Source of the DNA: SHZI01 sp041396045
Lineage (GTDB): Bacteria; Pseudomonadota; Gammaproteobacteria; Steroidobacterales; GCA-2729495
NCBI GenBank assembly: GCA_041396045.1
Contig: JAWKZI010000011.1
Span: 1 to 64,000 of the forward strand
Length of the DNA: 64,000 nt
Reading direction: 5' to 3'
The translations under genes were made by a program, and so were the position numbers. The notes under the pieces were generated by a model, which saw only the letters and a program-made list of their open reading frames with translations, was not told where the DNA came from and did not search any database. Of this stretch, positions 1 to 8,791 are shown one piece after another; positions within the stretch are counted from its first letter, which is position 1, and the number at the start of each line of letters is the position of its first letter.

Positions 1-1
1 G

Positions 2-664
2 ATTGCGCAGCATTCACATCTGGAACCTGAAGTCTTCGGCCTGCCCGAAATATTCGAGCTGCAGCCGCTGTTTGTGCTGATCCGGTTCGGCCGGTGGGAT
101 GATGTTCTCAAAGAACCCAGGCCGCCTGAATCGGCGCGCCTTATGAACGCTCTATGGCACTATGGTCGTGGCCTTGCCTTCGTCTACCGCGAGAAGCCAG
201 CACAAGCCGGGCAGGAACTCGCTGCTGTGCGGGCCATCGGTCAGGATCCCGCCTTGGCCGACAAATACACTGGTTTTGCACCCACTGTGCGCTTGATCAA
301 CATTGCCACTGAGATTCTTGCGGGGGAAATCGCAGCAGCCGCAGGTCAGTACGACCCGGCAATCGCAAGCCTGCAGCGCGCCACGCTCCTGCAGGATGGG
401 CTCATGTACAACGAACCTCCGGAATGGTTCTTTCCCGCTCGGCATTATCTTGGCGCCGTACTACTTGAAGCAGGCCTCCCGCGCGAAGCAGAAGTTGTTT
501 ACTGGCAGGATCTGAAGCGAAACAGGGAAAATGGCTATGCATTGCTGGGTCTGCAAAAGGCAATGGAGGCCCAAGGGCGTGCCGGCGAGGCCGCCGCCAT
601 TGCCGAGCGGCAGCGCACTGCGTTTGCAGAAGCAGATGTGACACTCACCTCTTCACGTTTTTGA
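2..664 (+). CDS. TPR-type protein, C-terminal part (5' end outside the window)
   Basis: The frame is open from the left edge with no stop, so the true start lies upstream; an internal GTG at 74 is not a convincing start. The visible 220 residues are Ala/Leu/Glu-rich helical pairs, with a segment around 'AAGQYDPAIASLQRA' and a later 'LGAVLLEAGLPREAEVVY' that fit tetratricopeptide repeats. TPR units act as protein-protein scaffolds. No catalytic domain is visible in this part, so any enzymatic role must come from the missing N-terminus. The end is a TGA at 662-664. Function unknown. Confidence 0.7.
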   Translation: MAQHSHLEPEVFGLPEIFELQPLFVLIRFGRWDDVLKEPRPPESARLMNALWHYGRGLAFVYREKPAQAGQELAAVRAIGQDPALADKYTGFAPTVRLINIATEILAGEIAAAAGQYDPAIASLQRATLLQDGLMYNEPPEWFFPARHYLGAVLLEAGLPREAEVVYWQDLKRNRENGYALLGLQKAMEAQGRAGEAAAIAERQRTAFAEADVTLTSSRF

Positions 665-726
665 GGAGCGCGAGTGACGAAACGGAAACCAGCAGGCCGT
701 AGCGATGAAACTTTCGCATGCAGCCT

Positions 727-1377
727 CTACGTGGGCGGGGGTGGCACCAGCGGCACTGCCGGCCAGCCCGGAACCGGTGGCATGGGCCAGTAGCCGGGAA
801 GTGCCTCGACGCTGGCCTGCCAGCGGCGCACATGTGTGAATGACGAGGTGTCGATGCCTCCGTCTGCCGCCAGTGCAATATAGGGATAGCAGGCGATATC
901 CGCTACGGTTGCCTGTTTAAGCGCCAGCCATTCCTGGCACGCCAGATGCTCGTCCATGATCTTCAGGATCCGATAACCCATGCGCACAGCCTGATCGTAG
1001 TCGGATGGCCAGTTGAGCCCCTTGATTGCCCGCGCCAGGGCCAGTCCATTCTGAATCTCGTTGGCCGATACGGATAGCCAGCGCACGATGCGGGCCAGAC
1101 ATACGGAATTGAGCGGTGCCCAGGCATGGGACGTGTACTCAGCGTAACGCCCGGCAAGATAGAGCAAAATGGCATGCGAATCGGTCAGCACCTCATCACC
1201 ATCCACGAGTACCGGGATCTGACCAAAACGATTGCGGGCCATGAAGGCAGCACTCAGGTGTTCATTCTGACGCAGGTTCACCAGACGAACTTCATAAGGC
1301 AGGCGCAGCAGGCGCAGGAACAGTTCCACCTTGTAGCAGTTTCCCGAGCCGGGGCTGGTGTAGAGCGTCAGATTCAT
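727..1377 (-). CDS. Glutathione S-transferase family protein
   Basis: The 216-residue protein opens with a thioredoxin-like GST N-domain ('MNLTLYTSPGSGNCYKVELF'), including the region 'NRFGQIPVLVDGDEVLTDSHAIL', where the Pro before Val is the cis-Pro of the fold and the Ser after Asp contacts the glutathione gamma-glutamyl group. A helical C-domain follows ('WLALKQATVADIACYPYIALA'). I chose the ATG at 1377 because the GST fold begins there and because it overlaps the stop of the preceding isochorismatase-like gene (ATGA), a sign of translational coupling. It is the last gene of the nitrilase / isochorismatase / GST operon. The substrate is not predictable. The Pro-rich C-terminus is unusual but not informative. 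Confidence 0.88.
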   Translation of the reverse strand: MNLTLYTSPGSGNCYKVELFLRLLRLPYEVRLVNLRQNEHLSAAFMARNRFGQIPVLVDGDEVLTDSHAILLYLAGRYAEYTSHAWAPLNSVCLARIVRWLSVSANEIQNGLALARAIKGLNWPSDYDQAVRMGYRILKIMDEHLACQEWLALKQATVADIACYPYIALAADGGIDTSSFTHVRRWQASVEALPGYWPMPPVPGWPAVPLVPPPPT

Positions 1378-2036
1378 TGCATGCCTCCAGCATCTGTACC
1401 GAGTGTATGTGCCACGCGAGTCAGCACATCGGCAGCATCGCATACGATGGCAAAATGCCGGTCAAGATTCTCCAGCGACACCGTTCCCAACCTCTCATCG
1501 GTGTACCCCGTGAGGTCTGCGCAAACCACGACGTTGTAATCCAGTTGAGAAGCGTCCCGCACGGTTGAATCCACGCAGGCGTTGGCGGCGGTACCACAAA
1601 CCACGACAGTCCCGATTCCTTGTGAACGCAGCAGCATATCGAGATTCGACCCCATAAACGCGCTGTAGCGGTACTTGTGAACATGGCGATCGCCACCCTG
1701 TGCGCCGATACCCTCGCCAGCTCGGCGCCCGGCGTCCCGTCAACACATAAATCAAGGCGCTCCGACACGCCTGATCCGCGCAGCGCTGCGCCGGAAGTCA
1801 TCAAGGCAGCTTGCTGCTGGTGTACCCAGATGATCAGTACTCCTGCAGCCCGCAACTGGCTGACAAAGTGTGCAACCGGCTGCACGATCCCGGCATTTCT
1901 CGTTACGTCGACCCCTGCCCGTCCGAGTGCGCCATCCGTTGCACAAAAATCGATGTTGCATATCGACGACGACGACCGCCGTCGCGGTCGCCGATTGCAG
2001 TACTTCGGACAGCATCCCGGCCTTGACTGGATCCAT
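1374..2036 (-). pseudogene. Isochorismatase-like cysteine hydrolase, broken by two frameshifts
   Basis: Three consecutive frames together give one isochorismatase-like hydrolase. It starts 'MDPVKAGMLSEVLQSATATA' with the 'VVVVDMQ' strand carrying the catalytic Asp. It shifts near 1956 into a frame reading 'IDFCATDGALGRAGVD', and shifts back near 1669 into 'KYRYSAFMGSNLDMLLRSQG' followed by 'VVVCGTAANACVDSTVRDA', which holds the nucleophile Cys and the cis-peptide region. Each break is explained by one inserted or deleted base. The family hydrolyses amides or vinyl ethers; with a nitrilase just upstream, an amide-handling role is possible (inference). The start at 2036 sits two bases after the nitrilase stop. 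It is either a recent pseudogene or a sequence error. Confidence 0.8.
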
Positions 2037-2037
2037 G

Positions 2038-2981
2038 TCAGGAAGCCCGCAACGGGTCTTTTCTGGCCGTGTCAACCGACATGCTGAGAATCTCGGAACG
2101 GGCGGAGTGACCGGCAGAATCATGCAACATCTTCGCACTGCCGATGTCGGCCAGATCGATGTCGGCGACCACCAGCTGTTCGTCGGTGTCGCCAGCGGAT
2201 GCCAGCAAATTGCCCATCGGACCGTGAATTGCCGACGTGCCACTGCCCGGTTTCAGTTTGTCCTGCGCCCCCAGCGCTGTTTCGATCACGGCAATGTTGG
2301 CCGCCGTCAACGGATCCTGTGCGGCGACAAGGAAACAACCGGCCGTGTAGGCATGGACCCGCGACAATGCCGCCACATGCGGCGTAAACCATTCGGCGAA
2401 GTTCTGCATGGCAGCCAGGCCTGGCCACGACGAAACATGGATTTGCTCATGCTGCAGGATCAGCGCATGGCGTGCCAGGTTCATCGAGTTCTCGCCGCAG
2501 ATCAGCCCGCCAACACGTCCGATCGGCATGTCAAACACCTTGAGGGTTGAACCATCGCCCTGACCCCACATATAGCGTTCAGGCATCGTTGGCTGGAGCC
2601 TGATGGACGCCAACGATGTCGCCGGTGTCACCGATATAGACCTGGCTGTTGTACAAGGTCCCGGCATCACGCTCGGATATGCCGAGCACGATGTTGACGT
2701 CATGCGCTTTGCAGGCAGCTCTGACACCGTTCAGATCCGCCCGTCAATGACGACAGATGCGTCGAAGTACCGCCGGTTCAGGCCGATTGCTCGCTGAGCG
2801 AATACACGGCGAGCCAGTAGGGGTAGCCAGGCACAAAGGTTTCGGGGAAACCCAGCAGGTGTACCCCACGCTCGCCAGCCTCCTTGACCAACCGTATGAC
2901 CAAGTCGAGGGAGCCTGCCTTATCCAGCAGTGCAGGTGCAGCGTGCGCTGCCGCAATCCTGTACTTCGTCGCTTCAACCAT
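2038..2981 (-). pseudogene. Nitrilase / carbon-nitrogen hydrolase, broken by at least three frameshifts
   Basis: The N-terminal piece from the ATG at 2981 reads 'MVEATKYRIAAAHAAPALLD' and contains 'LGFPETFVPGYPYW', where the Glu is the first member of the nitrilase Glu-Lys-Cys triad. The frame then changes near 2790 ('AIGLNRRYFDASVVIDGR'), near 2740 ('ACKAHDVNIVLGISERDAGT') and near 2590 ('LQPTMPERYMWGQGDG'). The last piece includes 'GRVGGLICGENSMNLARHAL', with the catalytic Cys in a CGEN context typical of aliphatic/aryl-acetonitrile nitrilases rather than plain amidases. Family conservation is high in every fragment, so the reading frame was lost recently or in the assembly. It heads the operon with the isochorismatase-like gene and GST. 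Confidence 0.82.
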
Positions 2982-3088
2982 ATTTCATCTCATCCGCCGG
3001 GTCCGAATGATGGTACCAATCTTCTGCATCGGGCACACATCGGAAAGCTTCGGAACCCGGAGCACGCATCGTCGGCTAAACTTCCAGC

Positions 3089-3604
3089 ATGGTCTACCGC
3101 TATTACCACCGCCTCAACCCGTGGCAGCAGCGGATCTACCGGCGTAGCGACCAGATCAATGCGATCCCGGTGCCGGCAGCCAACGAACTGGTCGAGGTCA
3201 CGCTGGCGATTGGACGAGCCCTGACGCTGGGCGAACCCCAAAAATCATACTGGCATGCAATCAGCTACTGCGCCGCGTCTGTGCGCGACTGGGTTACGCC
3301 ACCAGGCGTAACGGTGCTGGCGGAACGGCCAGCGGGCAAATGGGGTGAACTGCACGGACTTTACAATCCGGCACAGGGGCCCGACGGCATGATTACCGTC
3401 TGGATGCGAACCGCGAAACGCAGTCGGGTGGTGGCTTTCCGCACCTTTCTGCGCACCCTGCTCCACGAACTCTGCCACCACCTGGACTTCGTGCTGCTCA
3501 AGCTGAACCATTCATTTCATACCAAGGGCTTCTATCAGCGGGAGTCCAGCCTGTACAAGCAGTTGCTGCTACCGGCTACGCCGCCAGGTCCAGTCCCCGG
3601 ATAG
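3089..3604 (+). CDS. SprT-like zinc metallopeptidase domain protein
   Basis: The 171-residue protein carries the zinc-protease motif HELCHHLDF (about residues 126-134): two His ligands and the catalytic Glu, followed by a further His and Glu. The fold around it ('FRTFLRTLLHELCHHLDF') resembles SprT-like/WSS1-type minigluzincins. There is no signal peptide, so a cytoplasmic location is likely. The substrate is unknown. The gene is divergent from the nitrilase operon, with about 107 bases between the start codons. A stand-alone hypothetical metallopeptidase is the safest description. Confidence 0.7.
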   Translation: MVYRYYHRLNPWQQRIYRRSDQINAIPVPAANELVEVTLAIGRALTLGEPQKSYWHAISYCAASVRDWVTPPGVTVLAERPAGKWGELHGLYNPAQGPDGMITVWMRTAKRSRVVAFRTFLRTLLHELCHHLDFVLLKLNHSFHTKGFYQRESSLYKQLLLPATPPGPVPG

Positions 3605-3641
3605 CAACGCCGCACACCCGGACATCAGAGGTTGCGAACTC

Positions 3642-3996
3642 TTGAATCCGTACGTGTCTACGGTGTTCCTGCTTTGCTGTAGCAACATTTTCATGACGTT
3701 TGCTTGGTATGCCGCACTTGCGCAACCCGTCGGGACGCTCGTGGCTCATCGCGGCGTTGCTGAGCTGGGGCATCGCCCTGTTCGAGTATCTGCTGCAGGT
3801 GCCGGCGAACCGGATCGGCTACCAGGTGATGAGCCTTGGGCAGCTGAAAATACTTCAGGAGATTATTACCCTTAGCGTGTTTGTGCCCTTCGCACTTTTC
3901 TACATGCGCGAGAAACTGACCTGGGACTATCTGTGGGCCGGCCTCTGCCTCGCCGGCGCCGCATACTTCCTGTTTCGCAGCCACACCACAACGTAG
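3642..3996 (+). pseudogene. DUF486 (DMT-like) small membrane protein, one frameshift
   Basis: The first frame from a TTG at 3642 gives 'MNPYVSTVFLLCCSNIFMTF' and 'AWYA', then loses the family sequence. A second frame continues it as 'HLRNPSGRSWLIAALLSWGI' and 'ALFEYLLQVPANRIGY'. The joined protein (about 117 residues, four membrane segments) matches the DUF486 family, including its hallmark FEYxLQVPANRIG. One extra base near 3712 explains the break. The TTG start is inferred from the family's usual N-terminus (MxPxxSTxxLL). Function of the family is unknown; the fold is that of small drug/metabolite transporters. Confidence 0.8.
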
Positions 3997-4033
3997 CCTC
4001 CTGAAAAGGGACCCATCGCGGCTGAACGCGTTT

Positions 4034-5056
4034 CTACGGGAGATGCAGGGCGGGGATGACCTGTTTTCCGATGAGGTCCAGGCTTTCTGCCGGATCGTCG
4101 TGCAACTCCAGCACGATATCGGTACAGCCGGCATCACCCATGCTTTGCAGGTGTTTCACGAAGCCCGGGATATCGGCTGGCGTACCGGCCAACGTCAGCT
4201 TCTCCACACAAAGATCCAGCAAGTGATCCGGTATACCGGCCACCGACCAACCCTGTTTCGGCACCATTCCGTAGATCTCTGCCTTGTGGGCCTCGATTAC
4301 ATCGTATTCGGCATCGCTCATGAAGGTGTTCAGAACCCAGCGTCGAAACAGGCCACGATAGCCAAGCCACATCCTGGCTTCGCGGATGGCTCTTTCCCGC
4401 TCATCGTAGACATGCCAGGCCACGAAGTTGTAGTAACGAAAAGTATCTGAGGGCCGACTGAACGCATTCAGGTGATCACGCACCCAGCCAATACGCTCGG
4501 CACAAATTTCCGGCGTGAGATCTGACAGCATGATGCCATCGCTGACCCGTGCCGCCATGCGCAACATCTGCTGCTTGTTGACGGCTGCATAGACCGGCGG
4601 TTTGGGAGCTGTTGCCCAGACCGGATTGTAGCCCTGTACCTTGAATACCTTGCCGGCAAAATTGAAAGGTGTGCCAGGCATCACGCCTGTCAGTATTTCA
4701 ATACATTCACCAACGACCCGCACGCGTCGCTCGGGCTTGATGCCCAGTGCCTGAAGCGCCTCACCGCCCCCGCCAACAACAATTCGGGCCCGGCCATTCG
4801 CATATTGATTCAGCGTAAGCAGGCCGGTCGCGATGCGTACCGGATGAGTGTCGTAGGGATTTACGGCAATCGCCCCAAGGCCGATTCGACGGGTGGCCTG
4901 CGCCGCGGCTACCAGATTCGACCAGGGGTCCCGGGAGGCAAGGTAGCTGGCTGTCCACAGGGTGCCCACGCCGCAGGCTTCGGCCTGCACGGCAAGATCT
5001 GCGAGCTCGTCGGGTGGCAGCAAGGCGTTCACAACAACGTCAATGTTCATGGGCAT
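4034..5056 (-). CDS. LLM-class flavin-dependent oxidoreductase (paralogue 1)
   Basis: The 340-residue protein has the bacterial-luciferase TIM-barrel pattern: N-terminal strand 'MNIDVVVNALLPPDELADLA', the 'RRIGLGAIAVNPYDTHPVRIA' strand with the conserved HP turn, and a glycine-rich phosphate loop 'GRARIVVGGGGEALQALGIK'. The family uses FMN or F420 to oxidise or hydroxylate small substrates; which cofactor is used here cannot be told from sequence. It faces away from two paralogues starting at 5164 and 6218, with a shared ~110-base upstream region. An ATG at 5050 is an alternative start. Confidence 0.85.
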   Translation of the reverse strand: MPMNIDVVVNALLPPDELADLAVQAEACGVGTLWTASYLASRDPWSNLVAAAQATRRIGLGAIAVNPYDTHPVRIATGLLTLNQYANGRARIVVGGGGEALQALGIKPERRVRVVGECIEILTGVMPGTPFNFAGKVFKVQGYNPVWATAPKPPVYAAVNKQQMLRMAARVSDGIMLSDLTPEICAERIGWVRDHLNAFSRPSDTFRYYNFVAWHVYDERERAIREARMWLGYRGLFRRWVLNTFMSDAEYDVIEAHKAEIYGMVPKQGWSVAGIPDHLLDLCVEKLTLAGTPADIPGFVKHLQSMGDAGCTDIVLELHDDPAESLDLIGKQVIPALHLP

Positions 5057-5163
5057 GGCTCACAGGCAGTGTTCATGGGACGGTGATTCGCAGGTTTCAG
5101 ACGCCCGATTGTCGGGCATTGAGCTATGTTGCAACAGGCTTTTAACTGTTGGCGGGCTTGGAC

Positions 5164-6207
5164 ATGCAGATAGATATCATCCTGGAGCCTGACCTCACGA
5201 CCGCCCAGGTGGCGGAAATCGCCGTTGCGGCCGAGAACTTCGGGTTCCGGACCCTCTGGCATTCCAACTATCACCAGAACCCGGATGCATTCGTGGCGCT
5301 GGTGCCTGCCGCTCTGGCCACCAGGCGCATCAAGCTCGGGGTACTCGCCATCAGCCCCTACGAAATGCATCCGCTGAAAATTGCCAATGCCGTGCTCACG
5401 CTGAATGAGATCAGCAATGGCCGTGCGGTCGTTGCCATCGGCGGCGGGGGTTCGGTCATGGGGGCCACTGGTCGCAAGATGGAACCAAAAGCCAATCGCA
5501 TGTTGCTGGGGGTCAAGGAGAGCGTTGACATCGTCAAGGCCGTCACCTCGGGCAAGTTCGTGCAGGGCTATGACGGTGACTTGTTCAAGCTCAGTCGGCC
5601 CCTTAAAAGCACCTGGGCAAAAGCCCCGGCGAAACCTGGCGTCTTCACCTGCTCCACCGGGCCGAAGATGCTGGAACTCGCAGGCCAGCTCGCCGACGGC
5701 ACCCAGATGAGCGATGTGACACCGGAAAAGATCGAGCACCACATGCAGCATCTGCGCGCCGGTCTCGCCAAACGGCCGGTTCCCGCCGAAGACTTTCGTG
5801 TGGGCAATTTCTGGGCCTGGCACATCAAGGAAGATCGCGACAAGTCGATGTACGAGGCACGTCGTGAGCTGGTGTTTCGCGGCGAATTGCTGCCGCCCAA
5901 ATACGACATGGAGCCCTATGTCACCGCCGAGGAGCGCCAACTCGTTATCGACAAATGGCAGAACTTTGCCAAGGCGTTCTGGACCCGCAGCGGCAAAATC
6001 GACGACGTGCCCGAATCCATCGTCAATCGCCTGATTGCCGCTTGCTCGTCTGCTGGCGACCTGGGCGACATCGATCACCAGATCGAACGCTTCCGGGTGT
6101 TTGAGAAGGCAGGCCTGACGGAACTCTCGATTCGCCTCTTCGATGAGCCGATGGCCGGTCTGAAGATTGTCGCGGAACACGTACTGCCCCACTTCGAGAG
6201 TGCCTGA
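5164..6207 (+). CDS. LLM-class flavin-dependent oxidoreductase (paralogue 2)
   Basis: A 347-residue luciferase-like monooxygenase or reductase. Recognisable blocks are 'MQIDIILEPDLTTAQVAEIA', 'RRIKLGVLAISPYEMHPLKI', and the loop 'AVVAIGGGGSVMGATGRKME'. I prefer the ATG at 5164 to the in-frame TTG at 5149 because the barrel's first strand begins there, matching paralogue 3. The gene is followed after 10 bases by paralogue 3, so the two are very probably co-transcribed. Three related copies side by side suggest duplication with substrate divergence (inference). Confidence 0.87.
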   Translation: MQIDIILEPDLTTAQVAEIAVAAENFGFRTLWHSNYHQNPDAFVALVPAALATRRIKLGVLAISPYEMHPLKIANAVLTLNEISNGRAVVAIGGGGSVMGATGRKMEPKANRMLLGVKESVDIVKAVTSGKFVQGYDGDLFKLSRPLKSTWAKAPAKPGVFTCSTGPKMLELAGQLADGTQMSDVTPEKIEHHMQHLRAGLAKRPVPAEDFRVGNFWAWHIKEDRDKSMYEARRELVFRGELLPPKYDMEPYVTAEERQLVIDKWQNFAKAFWTRSGKIDDVPESIVNRLIAACSSAGDLGDIDHQIERFRVFEKAGLTELSIRLFDEPMAGLKIVAEHVLPHFESA

Positions 6208-6217
6208 ATCGCGACCG

Positions 6218-7264
6218 ATGCGACTGCACTGCATATTCGAACCCGATTCTCCGGATCGCTTGCGTGAACTCGGCCTGCTGGCCGAGCATCTTGGCTTCGA
6301 AGCTGCATGGTTACCCAATATCCTGTCGGCCCGGGATCCCTTCGTCGCCCTGGCGCCGCTGGCGGGTGCATCACACAAAATACGGCTGGGCGCGGTGGCC
6401 ATCAGCCCCTTTGAGCTGCATCCACTGAAGATTGCCAATGGCTTGCTCACGCTCAACGAGCTGGCACAGGGTCGGGCCAACCTGGTCATTGGCGGTGGCG
6501 GCGGCACGATGATCGGCATGGGGCTGAAACCAGACCGGCAGGCCACGCACCCCAGAATGCTAAGTGGCGTCAGGGAGTGTCTGCAGTTTCTGCGCAACAC
6601 TTCCGCAACCACGCCATTACGCTTTGCCGGTGATCTTTTTCAGGTTCAGGACTATCTGCCTGACTGGGCCACGGCAGCTCCGCCGCACCTGTACGTGGCG
6701 GCCAGTCGCCCGCACATGCTCAAGCTGGCCGCGGCGAACGCCGACGGGGCGATGCTGAGCGACATATCCCGGCACCACATTGCCGACACCGTGGCAACAC
6801 TGCACAGCGCGCTGGCCAGCAGCGGCCGTAAAGCTGACAACTTCGCCATCAACAATCTGCTGGCCTGGCACGTCAAACCACGGCAGTCCGAAGCCTATGC
6901 CGAAGCGCGCCGCAAACTCTGGGTACGTGGCATCTGGGAACGCGCCCGCATTGCGCCATTTCTGGACAGCGCTGACTGTGATCTGATGCAGAAGAATCTG
7001 CCAGCCCTCGCGGCCGCCTACCAGCGCGGCGAGGATCCCGCCGGCATCGTACCGCGGAGCTTGCTGGATACACTCGTTGATGGCCTCACTCTGTGCAGCG
7101 CCGTCGATAACCTGGAACCACTGGTTGAAGAGTTGCTGGCTTTCCAGCAGGCAGGAGTTACCGAAATCAGCCTGCGACTTTATGGTGATCCGGCAACGTC
7201 ACTACGTCTGATCGCCGCGCAGATCATGCCCGTAGCCGGAGCGCCTTTCACGACCGATCAATAG
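6218..7264 (+). CDS. LLM-class flavin-dependent oxidoreductase (paralogue 3)
   Basis: A 348-residue luciferase-like protein with 'MRLHCIFEPDSPDRLRELGL', 'KIRLGAVAISPFELHPLKIA' and the loop 'NLVIGGGGGTMIGMGLKPDR'. It aligns by eye along its length with the two neighbouring copies and is closest to paralogue 2 (shared 'SPxExHPLKIAN', 'LTLNE', 'LAWHxK' blocks). I place the start at the ATG 6218, since the upstream in-frame extension from 6167 has no family sequence and overlaps the end of paralogue 2. It is the last gene of this run; about 280 non-coding bases follow. Confidence 0.87.
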   Translation: MRLHCIFEPDSPDRLRELGLLAEHLGFEAAWLPNILSARDPFVALAPLAGASHKIRLGAVAISPFELHPLKIANGLLTLNELAQGRANLVIGGGGGTMIGMGLKPDRQATHPRMLSGVRECLQFLRNTSATTPLRFAGDLFQVQDYLPDWATAAPPHLYVAASRPHMLKLAAANADGAMLSDISRHHIADTVATLHSALASSGRKADNFAINNLLAWHVKPRQSEAYAEARRKLWVRGIWERARIAPFLDSADCDLMQKNLPALAAAYQRGEDPAGIVPRSLLDTLVDGLTLCSAVDNLEPLVEELLAFQQAGVTEISLRLYGDPATSLRLIAAQIMPVAGAPFTTDQ

Positions 7265-7356
7265 CAATCCCGGCCAATTCCACCACTGCCAGGATCCATG
7301 ACGAAGTTCACCGACGGCGGCCGTCATTCAAGGTCACAGTGGGCGCATTCCGTCAG

Positions 7357-7464
7357 ATGGCATCGCTAGTGACCTTCCTCGCAATTCTGCTGATTTCCGC
7401 GGCCTGGGGCTGGCTGATCCTGCAGATCTTCCTGATAGGCCTGGTGTCACCACCTTCACGGTGA
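7357..7464 (+). CDS. Possible 35-residue single-pass membrane peptide
   Basis: This frame lies in the 280-base gap between the LLM genes and the MFS gene. It encodes a short, strongly hydrophobic peptide ('MASLVTFLAILLISAAWGWL', then 'ILQIFLIGLV') with a basic end, which would span the membrane once. An in-frame GTG at 7339 could extend it by six residues. No good Shine-Dalgarno sequence is visible and I know no family for it. It could equally be the remnant of a larger gene. The rest of the gap holds nothing I can name. Confidence 0.25.
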   Translation: MASLVTFLAILLISAAWGWLILQIFLIGLVSPPSR

Positions 7465-7544
7465 TGAATCGCGTCTGAAGTCCCTTTTCCTCGCCACGCG
7501 CTGTAAAGTAGCAAACCATTGCTGCCGGACCGGGGAACCCCACC

Positions 7545-8717
7545 ATGACGACTGACAAGCCGACCACGATCATCGCGGCGATGCTGCTGGCCTGTATTGG
7601 TGTTTTCGGGCTGTTGGCCGGCCCCATCATGACCGAGATTCTGTATGCCTCGCTGGGTTTGCCCGCTGACAAAGCCGGGCAGATCTTTGCGGCAGAAGCC
7701 TTGGGTACTGCGCTGGCACCGTTGGCGGCAACCCTGTGGATGAGTCGCGTCTCGTGGCGAAGCGCAGCGATGGCAGCCATCCTGGTTGTCATTCTCGGCA
7801 ACCTTGCCTCCAGCTATCAGACCAGCGCAGGGGCTCTGGTCGCCCTGCGCTTCATCGTGGGCTTCTTTGGCCAGGGCACCGCCTTCACGCTGGCCATCGC
7901 CATCGTCAGCAGCACCGTCAACAAGGACCGGAATTTCGCTTTCCTGATCGCAGCGCAGGTAATTTTGGGCGTACTGTGCTTCCTGCTGCTGCCGATGCAT
8001 GTGCCGCTGTTCGCCGATGGCGGAATCGCCGGCGTGCTGATGCCGCTGGCGGCACTCGCACTGCTGACCCTGGCGACCATCGGCTGGATTCCCCAACCCA
8101 CCAGCGCCACAGCAGGCCATCACGCTGGCACCACGTCTGTCCGCGGCTCGGCGGTCCCGGCGTTGATCGCCCTGCTGATAATGCTGATCTGGTGTACCGG
8201 CCTGGGATCGATCTGGGCCTTCGTCAAACTGATTGGTACGTCAGCGGGACTGGAATCCGCCCGGGTCGGTGTTGCCCTCGGCATCTCCACTGCTGTTGGC
8301 GCGCTCGGGGCGATTGCGGCCTCTGCTCTGGCCGACCGTATCGGTCGAATTATCCCGGTAACGGTGGCTCTGCTGGTGCAGGTAGTGATGATCTCGCAGC
8401 TGCAGGGAGAGATGACTTTTGTACAGTTTGCCGTGACAGCAGCCGTGTTCCAGGCCTTCTGGAATCTGACCGGTCCCTATCTGATGGGTACGATCGCGCT
8501 GAGCGATACCACCGGCAAGATCAGTCTGCTGATTCCCACCGCACAGATCGGTGGCTTCTTTCTCGGGCCTGTGATTACCGGTACGTTTCTGACGCCCGGT
8601 GGCGGATTCGGACCAGCCAACACGGTGGCTATTACCTGCTGCCTGATCGCCCTGGCAATCTTCATTCCAACAGCACTGGGCCTGAAGCGCCGACTGGCTG
8701 CCCAGGCTACAGCCTGA
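7545..8717 (+). CDS. Major facilitator superfamily transporter
   Basis: A 390-residue protein with about twelve hydrophobic segments in two halves, the standard MFS layout. The loop between helices 2 and 3 has 'LWMSRVSWRSAAM', and the equivalent loop of the second half has 'ALADRIGRIIPVTVALLV', a good MFS loop motif (GxxxDRxGRR-like). A central linker at about residues 185-205 ('PTSATAGHHAGTTSVRGS') separates the halves. The substrate is unknown. The start ATG at 7545 follows 'ggggaacccaccATG'. A short hairpin with a T run lies just downstream. Confidence 0.85.
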   Translation: MTTDKPTTIIAAMLLACIGVFGLLAGPIMTEILYASLGLPADKAGQIFAAEALGTALAPLAATLWMSRVSWRSAAMAAILVVILGNLASSYQTSAGALVALRFIVGFFGQGTAFTLAIAIVSSTVNKDRNFAFLIAAQVILGVLCFLLLPMHVPLFADGGIAGVLMPLAALALLTLATIGWIPQPTSATAGHHAGTTSVRGSAVPALIALLIMLIWCTGLGSIWAFVKLIGTSAGLESARVGVALGISTAVGALGAIAASALADRIGRIIPVTVALLVQVVMISQLQGEMTFVQFAVTAAVFQAFWNLTGPYLMGTIALSDTTGKISLLIPTAQIGGFFLGPVITGTFLTPGGGFGPANTVAITCCLIALAIFIPTALGLKRRLAAQATA

Positions 8718-8761
8718 GGCCGTACATCTGCACCTTGGCGTGGGGAGGACCTGAAGGAACC

Positions 8762-8781
8762 CCAGGCGCGAGCCTGGTTTT
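8762..8781. terminator. Rho-independent terminator between convergent genes
   Basis: A perfect 6-bp stem (ccaggc / gcctgg) with a 4-base loop (gcga) is followed on the + strand by tttt. It lies 45 bases after the MFS stop and 10 bases from the end of the convergent gene at 8792-9082, so it probably ends MFS transcription. The opposite strand lacks a comparable T run. Confidence 0.55.
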
Positions 8782-8791
8782 ACCCGCGACG

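Noticed and set aside
5047..6612. A 521-codon - strand frame
   Set aside because: It runs antisense to two LLM genes; no start signal or family sequence.
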